Shown here: in pieces, positions 42,906-53,215 of the stretch
Position numbering within the stretch: the first letter of the stretch is position 1
How the letters are laid out: every line of letters begins with the position of its first letter
Made by a program: the position numbers and the translations under genes
Assembly: GCA_001013295.1 (NCBI GenBank)
Contig: LAZY01000036.1
Coordinates: 62,001-126,000, forward strand
Length of the DNA: 64,000 nucleotides
Source: Chryseobacterium indologenes
GTDB taxonomy: Bacteria > Bacteroidota > Bacteroidia > Flavobacteriales > Weeksellaceae
Direction: 5' to 3'
The notes under the pieces: generated by a model
What the model was told of the DNA's origin: nothing
Databases searched by the model: none
Seen by the model: only the letters and a program-made list of their open reading frames with translations

Positions 42906-42936
42906 TTGCTGATTTTAAGAAAGTTTCACATATTTG
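42906..42936 (+). promoter_or_regulatory. Promoter of the first SusC/SusD pair
   Basis: TTG (42906-42908), 20 bases, CATATTTG (42929-42936), one mismatch to TAnnTTTG. The start codon follows 31 bases later. Confidence 0.55.
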
Positions 42937-42967
42937 CAATTCACAAAAAAAATAATCATTGTAAATT

Positions 42968-45928
42968 ATGAAGAAATTAACATCGAGTGTTCTTTTTGTT
43001 GTTTTATCTTCTTCTTTTGCGGTAATTAATGCCCAGAAAAAAGGAAACGATACAATAAAAGAGCAGAGTATAGGTGAAGTAGTTATTACAGGAGCCTTAG
43101 GTCTTCAGAAAAAAGCAGATGCTCAAACTTCTGCGATGCAGGTGATATCCAGCGATAAAATTACTGCAGCTGGTAACCCGAGTGCAATCTTTTCACTACA
43201 GGGTAAGGTTTCAGGAGTTAGTATTACAAATACAAACAGTAGTGTGACAGGGACTCCTAAAATCACAATGAGAGGGATGAGGTCTCTTACAGGTAATAAT
43301 AATGCACTTGTTGTTATTGATAATGTAATCTCCTCGGCAGCTGCACTTCAGCAATTACCTCCGGAGTTGATCGAATCTATGAACATCCTTAAAGGTTCAC
43401 AAGCAGCAGCTCTTTACGGGTCTGACGGAGTGAATGGGGTAGTTTTAGTAACTACTAAAAAAGGAGCTAAGGGGAAAATGAAGGTTACTTATAATGGTAC
43501 GATGGATTTTGAATCAGTAGCATGGGTTCCTAATAGACAACGTAGCTACGGACAAGGATGGTATGGAATGAAAGTGAATGTTGAAAATGGTGCATGGGGA
43601 CCTGCTTTCAATTCTCCACTAGGAGGCCAAACCGTTGGATATGGTATTCCATTATATGATTATGATGGTGATGGACATATTGATGTGAATCCGGATGATG
43701 ATGCAGCAATGCCAGATGATCCAGCAATGATTCAATCTACTTTTGCTCAGTATGGTAAAAATAACGTTAAAGATTTCTTTCAAACAGGAACAATTTACCA
43801 AAATGGTGTTACAGCAAGTATCGGTGACGAAAACAGTTACTTGATGATGTCCTTAGATCATTTGCAACGTGAATTTATTGTTGAAAATGATAAACTGAAA
43901 AGAACTACTGCTTTCTTAAAGGCTGGTACTAAATTTGGAAAATGGAATTTTGATGCCATTGTAAATTATGCCCGTCAGACAACTAATACAACAGACCCTG
44001 GATTGTATGAAGATTTATTATTTTCTTCAGTAGATATTCCTATTACTAAATGGTCAAATCTTCGTGATAATGGTTACGCTTGGAATATTTACTATCAAAA
44101 CCCTTATTGGAAAATTAAGCATATAAGAAATAATAGTACGACTAACAGATTGAATTTAGTAGGGACTGTTGGATATAAAATCAATAAGCATATTGATGTT
44201 TTATACAGGTCCAATCTTCAGTATTTAGCAACATCTTCCAATGCATGGAATGATGGTTGGTCTAGTATTTTAATTACAGATGCGAAGTCTATCGTTTCAT
44301 CATATAATCAGTCTAATTCAGATCAGACCAAATACTATGGAGATTTATTGATAAACTTTAATTATGACCTTACTGATGATTTAAATTTTAAATTAAACTT
44401 AGGTCACAATTTCCAAAACTTTAGTTATACAAATACTTCAGCCGGAGGTACGGGTATCATCATCCCTGGTCTATATCAAATATGGAACCTGGCTAATCCT
44501 GCTACACCTTATACTCTTGATAACACAAGAGGATCTTATAACTCTCAGGCAGTGTTTGCTAACTTAGACTTAGGATATAAAGATTATTTATTCCTTACCG
44601 CTACAGCAAGAAACGAATGGAACTCTGTTCTGCCTTCTGGAAATAGAAGTTATTTCTTCCCATCTGTTGGTTTGAGTTTTGTACCAACTAAAGCATTTGA
44701 CTTTGGAGGAAATGTACTTAATTATATGAAGATTTATGCTTCAGTAATGGGTACGGCTAACGCTTCTTCTGTTGCTAACTATAGCATCAGAAACTACTTT
44801 GGACTTGGAACTGGTTTCCCTTTCACTCCTTCAAGTGGATTGAGTTTCCTTTCTCCGACATCTCAGACGGATAGAAATATCAGACCTGAAAAAGTATCTA
44901 AAAAAGAACTAGGGATTACATTAGGATTCCTTGATAATAGAATCTTACTTAATGGATCAGTATATCAGGATGATACAACTGATATGATTACGAACAGAAC
45001 GACATCTACAGCTTCAGGTATTGCTAATGTATTAACCAATATTGGTAAACTAAGAAACAGAGGTATTGATGCTGATATCACTGTAACGCCAATCAGAAAG
45101 CAAGACTTTAAATGGGATATTGGAGCAAACTTTACAACTTATCAGACAGAAATTCTGGAGGTTGCACCGGATACTGACAGAGTTTCTATTGGTGGTACCA
45201 GCAGAATTGGGGTTTATGCTGTAAAAGGAGAAAAAGGTCTTGTTTTAATGGGAACTGATTTTGTAAGAGATGATCAGGGAAGAATTATTGTAAATGCTTC
45301 AACTGGTAGACCATCAGTAACATCTACTCTACAAAATCTTGGAAGAATTAATCCAAAATATACTTTCGGCTTCAATACAAGTTTAAGTTATAAAGGGTTT
45401 AAGCTAAGCGCTACAGCAGATTGGAGAGTAGGAGGAGTAATGACTTCAGAGACTATTCAAAATATGGCTTATAATGGTTTATTGGAAGAATCAGGATTTG
45501 ATAGAAGTGCTGGATTTATCATGCCAAATTCTGTTTATTTAAGTAACGGACAATATGTACCAAATACAAATGTATTTTATCAGGCAAGTGGAGGAACAGA
45601 CAATCCACTTTATAATGGTGTGGAATACTATTACCAACAACAGTTTAATACAGTAGGATCTAATCTGGTAGTGTCGGCTTCTTATTTCAAGCTTAGAGAA
45701 GTTGCATTATCGTATTCTTTCTCTGCTGATATGCTTAAGAATTCTGGACTGACTGGGCTTACCATTGGGGTTCATGCAAGAAATCCATTTGTTAAATTCT
45801 CAGATTCCAACAGAAATTATGCGGATCCTGAATCTGCATATACTACTGGAAACGCACAAGGATATGCTTCTTCCAGCCAGTATCCGGCAATTAAATCTTA
45901 CGGTGTAAGCGTAAATGTTAATTTCTAA
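42968..45928 (+). CDS. SusC/RagA-type TonB-dependent receptor 1
   Basis: A 986-aa outer-membrane protein with signal MKKLTSSVLFVVLSSSFAVINA. A TonB-box-like EVVITGALG leads straight into the plug (SAMQVISSDKI, RGMRSLTGNNNALVVIDNV, NILKGSQAAALYGSDGVNGV). The usual N-terminal carboxypeptidase-like regulatory domain is missing. The barrel ends in NVNF. A DYDGDGHIDVNPDDD loop near residue 232 looks like a calcium-binding repeat. It imports an unknown ligand, with the SusD lipoprotein 9 bases downstream as lid. Paralogous to the receptor at 47979-50990. Confidence 0.95.
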   Translation: MKKLTSSVLFVVLSSSFAVINAQKKGNDTIKEQSIGEVVITGALGLQKKADAQTSAMQVISSDKITAAGNPSAIFSLQGKVSGVSITNTNSSVTGTPKITMRGMRSLTGNNNALVVIDNVISSAAALQQLPPELIESMNILKGSQAAALYGSDGVNGVVLVTTKKGAKGKMKVTYNGTMDFESVAWVPNRQRSYGQGWYGMKVNVENGAWGPAFNSPLGGQTVGYGIPLYDYDGDGHIDVNPDDDAAMPDDPAMIQSTFAQYGKNNVKDFFQTGTIYQNGVTASIGDENSYLMMSLDHLQREFIVENDKLKRTTAFLKAGTKFGKWNFDAIVNYARQTTNTTDPGLYEDLLFSSVDIPITKWSNLRDNGYAWNIYYQNPYWKIKHIRNNSTTNRLNLVGTVGYKINKHIDVLYRSNLQYLATSSNAWNDGWSSILITDAKSIVSSYNQSNSDQTKYYGDLLINFNYDLTDDLNFKLNLGHNFQNFSYTNTSAGGTGIIIPGLYQIWNLANPATPYTLDNTRGSYNSQAVFANLDLGYKDYLFLTATARNEWNSVLPSGNRSYFFPSVGLSFVPTKAFDFGGNVLNYMKIYASVMGTANASSVANYSIRNYFGLGTGFPFTPSSGLSFLSPTSQTDRNIRPEKVSKKELGITLGFLDNRILLNGSVYQDDTTDMITNRTTSTASGIANVLTNIGKLRNRGIDADITVTPIRKQDFKWDIGANFTTYQTEILEVAPDTDRVSIGGTSRIGVYAVKGEKGLVLMGTDFVRDDQGRIIVNASTGRPSVTSTLQNLGRINPKYTFGFNTSLSYKGFKLSATADWRVGGVMTSETIQNMAYNGLLEESGFDRSAGFIMPNSVYLSNGQYVPNTNVFYQASGGTDNPLYNGVEYYYQQQFNTVGSNLVVSASYFKLREVALSYSFSADMLKNSGLTGLTIGVHARNPFVKFSDSNRNYADPESAYTTGNAQGYASSSQYPAIKSYGVSVNVNF

Positions 45929-45937
45929 AACAAAAAA

Positions 45938-47560
45938 ATGAAAAAGATCTTTTTATATTCATCTATTGCGATAGCAGCTTTCACAACATCTTGTAGAGAG
46001 CTAGATGATAATATTTCGCCTAATAATGTAGACCCAGCTACTATTTCTCCTAGACAAATGTTGGCCGCTTCAGAAACTTCTGTGTTTTCTACACAGGCAG
46101 GTAACATGAATGCTCTATCAAATATATGGACAAATACATGGGCGGGTAATTACTATTACTTTGGAAATCCATTGACAAGAGAGTATTCTCTGGATATTTC
46201 AAATACATTTTATACTTCAATCTGGAGTAGTAGCTACTTTGCAGCAAATAACTTACAGACTATTATCAATAATGGATCTTCTTTACCGTTGCATGCTTCA
46301 ATTGCCAGAATTCTGAAAGCTTATGCGCTACAATATGTAGTAGATTTCTACGGAGATGCGCCTTATAGTGAGGCGTTTAAAGGGCAAGCAAATCTATCTC
46401 CTAAATATGATGATGATGCAACAATCTACAGAAACCTAGTGTTAGAAATTAACAAGGCTATTGAAGATATTGATGCTACAACTGTTGTAAACGGTGATAA
46501 TATCGTTAATCCTGGTGAAGATGTAATTTTTGCCGGAGACATGGAGAAATGGAAAAAGTTTGCTAAAAATATTAAGCTAAAAATATTATTAAGACAATCT
46601 AAAGTTACTGACTCTTCTATAAAATCATTTGTAGATGCACAGCTTCAAACTTTGAAAACTGGAAACCCTGCTGATTTCTATTTAACAGATGTAGTAATTA
46701 ATCCAGGATATAGTAATTTAAATTCATCTACACCGAATCCTATGTTTACGAATTACGGATCTGTAAACTATCAGGGTAATTCTTTGAATACTGACGGATG
46801 GAGATTGTATAAAACGGCTCAGTATTATGCTAATGCTGTAAATGGAACTTCTTTTGGAGCTGCAACTGGCGACTTAAGAGGAACCAAGCAGTTTGGTAAA
46901 TTAAGTATGAATAATAATCTAGCTGCTTCTACTACTACAGGTATTAAGCAAGGAGCACCTAAACCTGCAGGAAGTACTGAATGGCAATATTCGTTCTTAG
47001 GTTGGAAATTTATACAATCGAATTCAATGATTACTGATTACCTTGCTAATAACCGTACTGATGCTGCTGCTGCAATTGCTGTAAGTGGAGCTAAAATGGA
47101 TGGTTACCTGGCTTTAGATGCTGAAAATAGATTATTGCTAGCTGAAGCGGCTGTTCTTTATCCAGCATGGTTTACCTATGATGCATCTGCGCTATATATG
47201 GATGCTGTTAAAAATTCGTTTACATTCTATGGTTTAACATCAGCACAAGCTACTACATATCTTGGTGCACTATCTACAACGAGTGTAGGTTGGGTTGGAG
47301 CTCCTAGTAAAATAGCAGCAATTCAGTATCAAAGACTTGTTTGTCTTGCTAACATTAGACAGGTGGAGACTTATATAAACTTCCTGAAGACTGGTTATCC
47401 TAATATTCCGGTTGCGGATGGTGCGGCGTATCCTAATAAGCCGTACAGATTAATTTATCCGCTTTCAGAATATACAGGTAACTCAAATAACGTACCTAAT
47501 ATTTCGCAAGCTCAGATTTTTGTGAAAAATCAATTCACCCCATTCTGGAACCAGAATTAA
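45938..47560 (+). CDS. SusD/RagB-type lipoprotein 1
   Basis: A 540-aa surface lipoprotein. Signal MKKIFLYSSIAIAAFTTSC with the lipidated Cys19. SusD-like pattern: NNVDPATISPRQMLAASETS, ARILKAYALQYVVDFYGDAP, then MEKWKKFAKNIKLKILLRQS and EAAVLYPA. SusD proteins capture the nutrient and close the SusC barrel. No glycosidase, protease or sulfatase gene lies nearby, so the substrate is not indicated. Second gene of the first pair. Confidence 0.93.
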   Translation: MKKIFLYSSIAIAAFTTSCRELDDNISPNNVDPATISPRQMLAASETSVFSTQAGNMNALSNIWTNTWAGNYYYFGNPLTREYSLDISNTFYTSIWSSSYFAANNLQTIINNGSSLPLHASIARILKAYALQYVVDFYGDAPYSEAFKGQANLSPKYDDDATIYRNLVLEINKAIEDIDATTVVNGDNIVNPGEDVIFAGDMEKWKKFAKNIKLKILLRQSKVTDSSIKSFVDAQLQTLKTGNPADFYLTDVVINPGYSNLNSSTPNPMFTNYGSVNYQGNSLNTDGWRLYKTAQYYANAVNGTSFGAATGDLRGTKQFGKLSMNNNLAASTTTGIKQGAPKPAGSTEWQYSFLGWKFIQSNSMITDYLANNRTDAAAAIAVSGAKMDGYLALDAENRLLLAEAAVLYPAWFTYDASALYMDAVKNSFTFYGLTSAQATTYLGALSTTSVGWVGAPSKIAAIQYQRLVCLANIRQVETYINFLKTGYPNIPVADGAAYPNKPYRLIYPLSEYTGNSNNVPNISQAQIFVKNQFTPFWNQN

Positions 47561-47589
47561 ATTTCAACAAATTTTTAATATATTTTATT

Positions 47590-47610
47590 ACCGCCTTCGG
47601 GCGGTTTTTT
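47590..47610 (+). terminator. Terminator of the first SusC/SusD pair
   Basis: ACCGCC-TTCG-GGCGGT with six T. The UUCG tetraloop is especially stable. The rest of 47611-47924 is AT-rich with no gene or repeat recognised. Confidence 0.9.
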
Positions 47611-47924
47611 CGTTTTTGTAAGGTAGTAAACAAAAATTTTTGATGAATAAAAAAAATATGCATAGCATTATATTTCTACACTAAGTGAAACATTTTCTTT
47701 AATAAAATTAGTTCACTATACTGAAATTCAGTGTGTTGTATAGTTGAAAACAATGTTGAAGTATAGATAATATCAATTCAAATGATTGTTATTATTTCCT
47801 AAAAAAATACAATGTTTAAATATTTGATTTTCGTTAAATGTATTGATTTTAACTAATTTTATTATTTTTTAATCATTTTTTTTTCTTGAATATTGAATAA
47901 ATGATATTTTTTTCACATTTTGTT

Positions 47925-47954
47925 TTGTGGTATTAATAAAGTTTTACAAATTTG
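47925..47954 (+). promoter_or_regulatory. Promoter of the second SusC/SusD pair
   Basis: TTG (47925-47927), 19 bases, CAAATTTG (47947-47954), with the same C-for-T deviation in the -7 element as the first pair's promoter. Confidence 0.55.
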
Positions 47955-47978
47955 TACAGTTACAAAAATTAATTTGAT

Positions 47979-50900
47979 ATGAAGAAACTAACAGCAAGTC
48001 TTCTTGTTTTAGTATTATCGTCTTCGATAGCTGTTGCTAATGCCCAGCAAAAAAATGATACTATTAAAACAAAAGAAATTGAAGGTGTGGTAGTAACCGC
48101 ACTTGGGATCAAAAGAGAAAAAAAATCTCTGGGCTACGCTTCTGAAGAAGTTAAAGCTGCTGAGCTGACAGGCGGAACCACAAACACAGGAAACGTAGCA
48201 GGATTACTTTCAGGTAAAGTAGCCGGTTTGCAGGTTAATACAAATAATAACTTTGGAGGATCTTCGAACTTATTGATTAGAGGATATAAATCTCTATCAG
48301 GAGGATCCCCACTGATTGTAATTGACGGTTCACCGGTAAACAACGGAAGTGTAGGAGGTACTGTATTTGATTACGGAAACTTCTTATCTGATATCAACCA
48401 GGACGATATTGAAAGCATAAACGTTTTAAAGGGAGCAGCTGCTTCTGCTTTATATGGAGAACGTGGGAGTGATGGGGTAATTTTGATTGTTACTAAAAAC
48501 GGCCGTGGAAAACAGGACGGAAGCTGGGGAGTAACATTGAGTTCAAGTATCAATGCAGGTTTTATTGATAAATCGACTTTCCCTAAATATCAATCAAGAT
48601 ATGGAGCTGGTTATGGCCCACAATATGGGAATGATACTAATGGAGATGGTAATCCTGATGAGTATTTCAACCATGATCCTAATACAGGACAGTTTCAGGT
48701 TCCACTTACAGAAGATGCCTCTTATGGAGCAGAATTCAGCCCTAATTTGTTAGTTCGCCAGTGGTATTCTTATGATCCGACTTCTCCTTACTATGGACAA
48801 GCAACACCTTGGGTAGCCGCTAAGAATGGACCTATCAAATTTTTTGAAACTCCGGTAACTTATGTGAACTCAATCTCTTTAGAAAAAGGAAATAAATCAT
48901 CAAACATATCTTTGTCTTATTCAAATATGCTTTCTAATGGTCTATTACCGAATTCAGACTTGAGAAAGAATAATCTGACAGCTAAGTTCAGCTATGACTT
49001 TACAGATAAACTTCATGCTACCGTATTTTCAACATTAACAATACAGGATACCAAAGGTAGAAATGAAACCGGATATTCTGATAATATTGTGACCGGTTTT
49101 AGACAATGGTGGCAAACTAACGTAGATATTTATGAACTGAGAGATGCCTATGCCAGAACTAATAATAGCAATAATACATGGAACAGAACTTCTGGAGAAA
49201 ATGGAACACCGGCTTATTGGAATAATCCATATTTCCAGAGATACCAGAATTATCAATCCGATTCCAGAACAAGAACATTCAGCTATGCACAGTTGAAATA
49301 TGATGTTTCTAAAAGCTTTGGAATTACAGGGAAATTATCTTATGACAACATGCAAATGTTGATTGAAGAAAGATTAGCAAATGGTTCATTACCTCAGGCT
49401 TTCGGTGCTTCAGGGAATAATGTGACTTCAGGATATTCTCGTCAGGATGTAAGGACTTCTGAAACCAACTTTGATTTATTTGCTAATTATAAATTTGATA
49501 TCATTGAAGATTTAAATGTTAGTGGTATTGTAGGGGGGAATGTAAGAAGAAATTTAAGTGATCAGGTATATGCAAGTACTGAAGGTGGTCTTGCAACTCC
49601 CGGATTATATGCAATTTCGAATTCTGCCAGCCCGATTATTCCACCTGATGAAAATTATGCAAAATGGCTTACATCAAGTTTATATGCTACAGCATCTTTC
49701 GGATACAAAAACTTATTATTTGTAGATGGAACTTATAGAGTAGACAGAAGTTCAAACCTTCCGAAAGCTAATAATACTTATGATTACTACTCAGCAACAG
49801 GATCTTTAATTCTTTCAGAATTGTGGAAGCAAAACTGGTTAAGTTTCTGGAAAGTAAGAGCTAACTATGCGGAAGTAGGCTCGTCAACGATCAATTATCA
49901 ATTGAATAATACTTATAGAGTAAGAGGAGGATTTGGAAGTACGGGATTGGTAAACCAGTCATATTTCTTAGCTAATCCAGATCTTAAGCCACAAAGATCA
50001 AAAGAGTTAGAATTCGGTATGGAAGCTCAGTTCTTAAAAAATAGATTAGGTTTTGATATTGCTGTTTATAAAACACGTACTCTTGACCAGATTATTAACC
50101 TTCCTGTTACATCAGCTACAGGATATAGAACATTCCTTGTAAATGCAGGTCAGATCAATAACAAAGGGATTGAGGTTCAATTAAATGGTACACCATTTAA
50201 AACTTCTAATTTTAGCTGGGATATTAATGTAAACTGGTCTAAGAACCAAAACGAAGTGGTTTCATTATATGGTGATTCTAAGAACTATTTATTAGCGCAA
50301 TATCAAGGAGGAGTTTCCTTGAATGCAAGAGTAGGTGAAGCATTTGGAGCTTTAGTAGGATCGGATTACGTATATAATGCCAATGGAGAGCGTGTAATAG
50401 ACCCTGCTAATGGTAGATATTTAAGAAACCCGAATCAGGTAATCGGTAATATTACTCCGGACTGGATCGGAGGGATCAGAAACAGCTTTAACTATAAAGG
50501 AATATCTTTAAGTTTCCTAATTGATGTTAAGCACGGTGGAAGCGTATTCTCTACAGATATGTACTATGGTCTTGCAACAGGTTTATATGAAGAAACTGCC
50601 GTAGGTGATTACAGAACGGCAGGAGTTATTAATCCGGGAGTAAATCCTAATGGTCAAGTGAATACCACGCCTACAAGTTCACCTAACTTTTTTGGTAACG
50701 TTGACGGATATAGAAGAATGCCAAACAGTAGATTCGTATATGATGCTTCTTATGTAAAACTAAGAGAAGCTAGTATAGGCTACAGCCTTCCAAAATCAAT
50801 TCTTGCCAATACTTCTATACAGGAAGCAAAAATTTCTTTAGTTGGAAGAAATCTTTGGATTATTCACAAAAATTTACCTTATGCAGATCCTGAAGCAGGA

Positions 50901-50990
50901 ACCGGAAACGGATTGGCTTCAAAAGGGAACTCTATCGGAGTTCTGCCAACAACACGTGATATCGGTATCAATGTAACACTAAAATTCTAA
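47979..50990 (+). CDS. SusC/RagA-type TonB-dependent receptor 2
   Basis: A 1003-aa outer-membrane receptor with signal MKKLTASLLVLVLSSSIAVANA, nearly the same as receptor 1. TonB-box-like EGVVVTALGI, then plug (LLSGKVAGLQVNTNNN, RGYKSLSGGSPLIVIDGSPV, INVLKGAAASALYGERGSDG). The N-terminal regulatory domain is again absent. DTNGDGNPDEY near residue 220 parallels the Asp-rich loop of receptor 1. The barrel ends NVTLKF. Transcribed with the SusD lipoprotein 6 bases downstream. Ligand unknown. Confidence 0.95.
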   Translation: MKKLTASLLVLVLSSSIAVANAQQKNDTIKTKEIEGVVVTALGIKREKKSLGYASEEVKAAELTGGTTNTGNVAGLLSGKVAGLQVNTNNNFGGSSNLLIRGYKSLSGGSPLIVIDGSPVNNGSVGGTVFDYGNFLSDINQDDIESINVLKGAAASALYGERGSDGVILIVTKNGRGKQDGSWGVTLSSSINAGFIDKSTFPKYQSRYGAGYGPQYGNDTNGDGNPDEYFNHDPNTGQFQVPLTEDASYGAEFSPNLLVRQWYSYDPTSPYYGQATPWVAAKNGPIKFFETPVTYVNSISLEKGNKSSNISLSYSNMLSNGLLPNSDLRKNNLTAKFSYDFTDKLHATVFSTLTIQDTKGRNETGYSDNIVTGFRQWWQTNVDIYELRDAYARTNNSNNTWNRTSGENGTPAYWNNPYFQRYQNYQSDSRTRTFSYAQLKYDVSKSFGITGKLSYDNMQMLIEERLANGSLPQAFGASGNNVTSGYSRQDVRTSETNFDLFANYKFDIIEDLNVSGIVGGNVRRNLSDQVYASTEGGLATPGLYAISNSASPIIPPDENYAKWLTSSLYATASFGYKNLLFVDGTYRVDRSSNLPKANNTYDYYSATGSLILSELWKQNWLSFWKVRANYAEVGSSTINYQLNNTYRVRGGFGSTGLVNQSYFLANPDLKPQRSKELEFGMEAQFLKNRLGFDIAVYKTRTLDQIINLPVTSATGYRTFLVNAGQINNKGIEVQLNGTPFKTSNFSWDINVNWSKNQNEVVSLYGDSKNYLLAQYQGGVSLNARVGEAFGALVGSDYVYNANGERVIDPANGRYLRNPNQVIGNITPDWIGGIRNSFNYKGISLSFLIDVKHGGSVFSTDMYYGLATGLYEETAVGDYRTAGVINPGVNPNGQVNTTPTSSPNFFGNVDGYRRMPNSRFVYDASYVKLREASIGYSLPKSILANTSIQEAKISLVGRNLWIIHKNLPYADPEAGTGNGLASKGNSIGVLPTTRDIGINVTLKF

Positions 50991-50996
50991 ACAAAC

Positions 50997-52550
50997 ATGA
51001 AAAAGATATTTTTAATATTAAGTCTAATTTCTTTAACGGTAGTTACCACTTCTTGTGAACGTGATATCACCTCTTTGAATGAAGATCCGAAACACCCATC
51101 AATTGTTCCTTCAGGGCTACTGGTGGCCAGTGCTGAACAAGCATTAATATCCCAGATGCTAACTCCTAACGTTAATAATAATATATCAAGATTCTTTACT
51201 CAGCAATGGGCACAAACTACTTATGTAGATGAATCAAACTACGATATGGTGACAAGACCTATCCCAAGAAACCATTATAATGTAATGATGGCATCCAGAT
51301 CTGCTACTGTGCATTCTGCAGGTGTTTTATCGGCACTTAGAGACGCTAGACAATTTCTTGAAAACGAAGGAGGAAGTGCGACAAGAAAAAATAATAACAT
51401 TGCTATTATTGAGTTGATCAACGTTTATACTTGGGCAAATCTTGTTGATACCTATGGAGATGTTCCCTATTTTGGAACCTTGAAAGCAGTACCAGGAAAC
51501 CCTGGAGCTTCTGAAATTCCTTATGATGATGCTAAAACAATCTATCTGGATTTGATTAAAAGAATTGATGCGGCTGTTGCAATGATTACTACTACAGATT
51601 CAGGTTATACAGATGATTTATTCTATAAAGGAAATATGTCCAAATGGAAAAAAATGGCTAATTCTTTAAAATTCAAATTAGGGGTAACAATGGCAGATGT
51701 TGATCCTGCATTGGCAAAAAGTACTGCCGAAGCTGCTTATGCTGCAGGATTATTTGAAGGTAAAGAAGATAATTTCGGTTTAGCAGCTTTCCCTTCAGGG
51801 TTATTTGCTAACCCTGTATATCAGGAAGATGTACAGTCTGGTAGAAATGACCTTGTTCCTTCAGAAATGCTGATCAACTATATGAACTCTACTTCAGATC
51901 CTAGAAGAGCAAGATGGTTTGTAAAAGCAGATAGAGTATTTGATAAAGTTACCGGAAAATATGTACCTAATACTGGTGCTTATAAAGGCGGTGTCTATGG
52001 AAAAGGAAATTCATTTGTGAACTATTCGCATATGACCTCTCCAAAAATAGATGTAAACGGAGTTCCTGATATGGGAGAAGATAGCGATTACATGCTTTTC
52101 ACAGAGAATGCTCAAGGATTTTTGTTAGATTATTCAGAAATCTCATTCTTAAGAGCTGAAGCTGCAGCACGTGGCTTTAGTGTGGGAGGATCAGCAGCTG
52201 GTCTGTACGGAGAAGCTATTACTGCTTCTATGACAGAGTACGGTATTGCACCTACAGCAGCAGTTACATTTATCGCAGCGAATCCATACGATCCTTCAAA
52301 CTGGAGAAAGTCTATAGGTTTCCAGGCTTGGGTTGCAATGTTTAACAAGGGTTTCCAGGCATGGAACTTTGCAAGAAGATTAAACTATCCTGTATTTGAA
52401 AATCCAGAGGATTCAGCAGTGGAATCTGTTCCCGTAAGAATGAAATATTCTGATCAGGAATATTTGCTTAACAAGACTTATGTTGAAAAAGCAGCTACAA
52501 AAATAGGTGGAGATAAAGTATCAACAAGAGTTTTCTGGGATGTAAACTAA
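50997..52550 (+). CDS. SusD/RagB-type lipoprotein 2
   Basis: A 517-aa surface lipoprotein: signal MKKIFLILSLISLTVVTTSC with the lipid-anchored Cys20. SusD-like-type signatures: SLNEDPKHPSIVPSGLLVAS, NIAIIELINVYTWANLVDTY GDVPYF, KWKKMANSLKFKLGVTMADV and FSEISFLRAEAA-like YSEISFLRAEAAARG, with a C-terminal WRKSIGFQAWVAMFNKGFQA. It captures the ligand of receptor 2. Confidence 0.93.
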   Translation: MKKIFLILSLISLTVVTTSCERDITSLNEDPKHPSIVPSGLLVASAEQALISQMLTPNVNNNISRFFTQQWAQTTYVDESNYDMVTRPIPRNHYNVMMASRSATVHSAGVLSALRDARQFLENEGGSATRKNNNIAIIELINVYTWANLVDTYGDVPYFGTLKAVPGNPGASEIPYDDAKTIYLDLIKRIDAAVAMITTTDSGYTDDLFYKGNMSKWKKMANSLKFKLGVTMADVDPALAKSTAEAAYAAGLFEGKEDNFGLAAFPSGLFANPVYQEDVQSGRNDLVPSEMLINYMNSTSDPRRARWFVKADRVFDKVTGKYVPNTGAYKGGVYGKGNSFVNYSHMTSPKIDVNGVPDMGEDSDYMLFTENAQGFLLDYSEISFLRAEAAARGFSVGGSAAGLYGEAITASMTEYGIAPTAAVTFIAANPYDPSNWRKSIGFQAWVAMFNKGFQAWNFARRLNYPVFENPEDSAVESVPVRMKYSDQEYLLNKTYVEKAATKIGGDKVSTRVFWDVN

Positions 52551-52633
52551 TTTGAAGTATCTTAGAAAATTAAATAATGAACGGTATTCCTGTAGTAATG
52601 TAATACCGTTATTAAAATATAAAACTATACAAT

Positions 52634-53086
52634 ATGAAATTTTTGATCGGGCTTATTGCCATAATGGGTATTGTTTCTTGCAGCAGTGATGATGACAGGA
52701 GCAACCCTACACAAGATGAGGTAGGTATTAATGGTACATGGAAGCCTTCCCGATATGAGTTTAAAGGAAAAAGCTATCCTGTATCTACTTGCGAGAAGAA
52801 AGGGCAGATCCTAATTAACACTGATTTTTCCGGAGTTTATGAAAGATATGATACTGATGCGGGAACAGGAAATTGTATAAAACCAGAAGCCTACTTAGGA
52901 AAATGGACTTATGATAGAATGTATGGTAAACTAACGCTTACTTATACTGAATCAGGAATAAGCAAAACCTCACAAAAAAATGTAGAAGATTATTCTACTA
53001 CTGAGCTGAAAATAGCAGATGCTACTAAAAATGTAGACGGAATACCAGGTAATGATGATGCTGTATTAGTTTATATAAAAGAATAA
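52634..53086 (+). CDS. Lipocalin-like lipoprotein
   Basis: A 150-aa lipoprotein with signal MKFLIGLIAIMGIVSC and Cys16, followed by an Asp/Ser-rich surface-export-like tag (SSDDDRSNP). The mature part has GINGTWKPSRYEFKGKSYPV, FSGVYERYDTDAGTG and LGKWTYDRMYGKLTLTY, the layout of small lipocalin-like domain proteins of Bacteroidota, with two Cys that may pair. It lies 83 bases after SusD 2 and before a terminator, so may be the third gene of that unit. Role unknown. Confidence 0.75.
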   Translation: MKFLIGLIAIMGIVSCSSDDDRSNPTQDEVGINGTWKPSRYEFKGKSYPVSTCEKKGQILINTDFSGVYERYDTDAGTGNCIKPEAYLGKWTYDRMYGKLTLTYTESGISKTSQKNVEDYSTTELKIADATKNVDGIPGNDDAVLVYIKE

Positions 53087-53101
53087 AAATTTTTATCAGA
53101 T

Positions 53102-53128
53102 AAAAAACCACCTTCGGGTGGTTTTTTT
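53102..53128 (+). terminator. Intrinsic terminator
   Basis: AAAACCACC-TTCG-GGTGGTTTTTTT. Ends the second SusC/SusD/lipocalin unit. Confidence 0.92.
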
Positions 53129-53135
53129 ATTTCCG

Positions 53136-53143
53136 TATATTTG
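53136..53143 (+). promoter_or_regulatory. Putative -7 element of argS
   Basis: TATATTTG fits TAnnTTTG. No TTG at the usual distance; the -33 region overlaps the preceding terminator. Confidence 0.4.
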
Positions 53144-53215
53144 TAACTCAAATTTTAAACTGCAACGGATTATGAAAATGTTGTAGCAAAAAATACTAAA
53201 AGAGAACTTAGAAAC

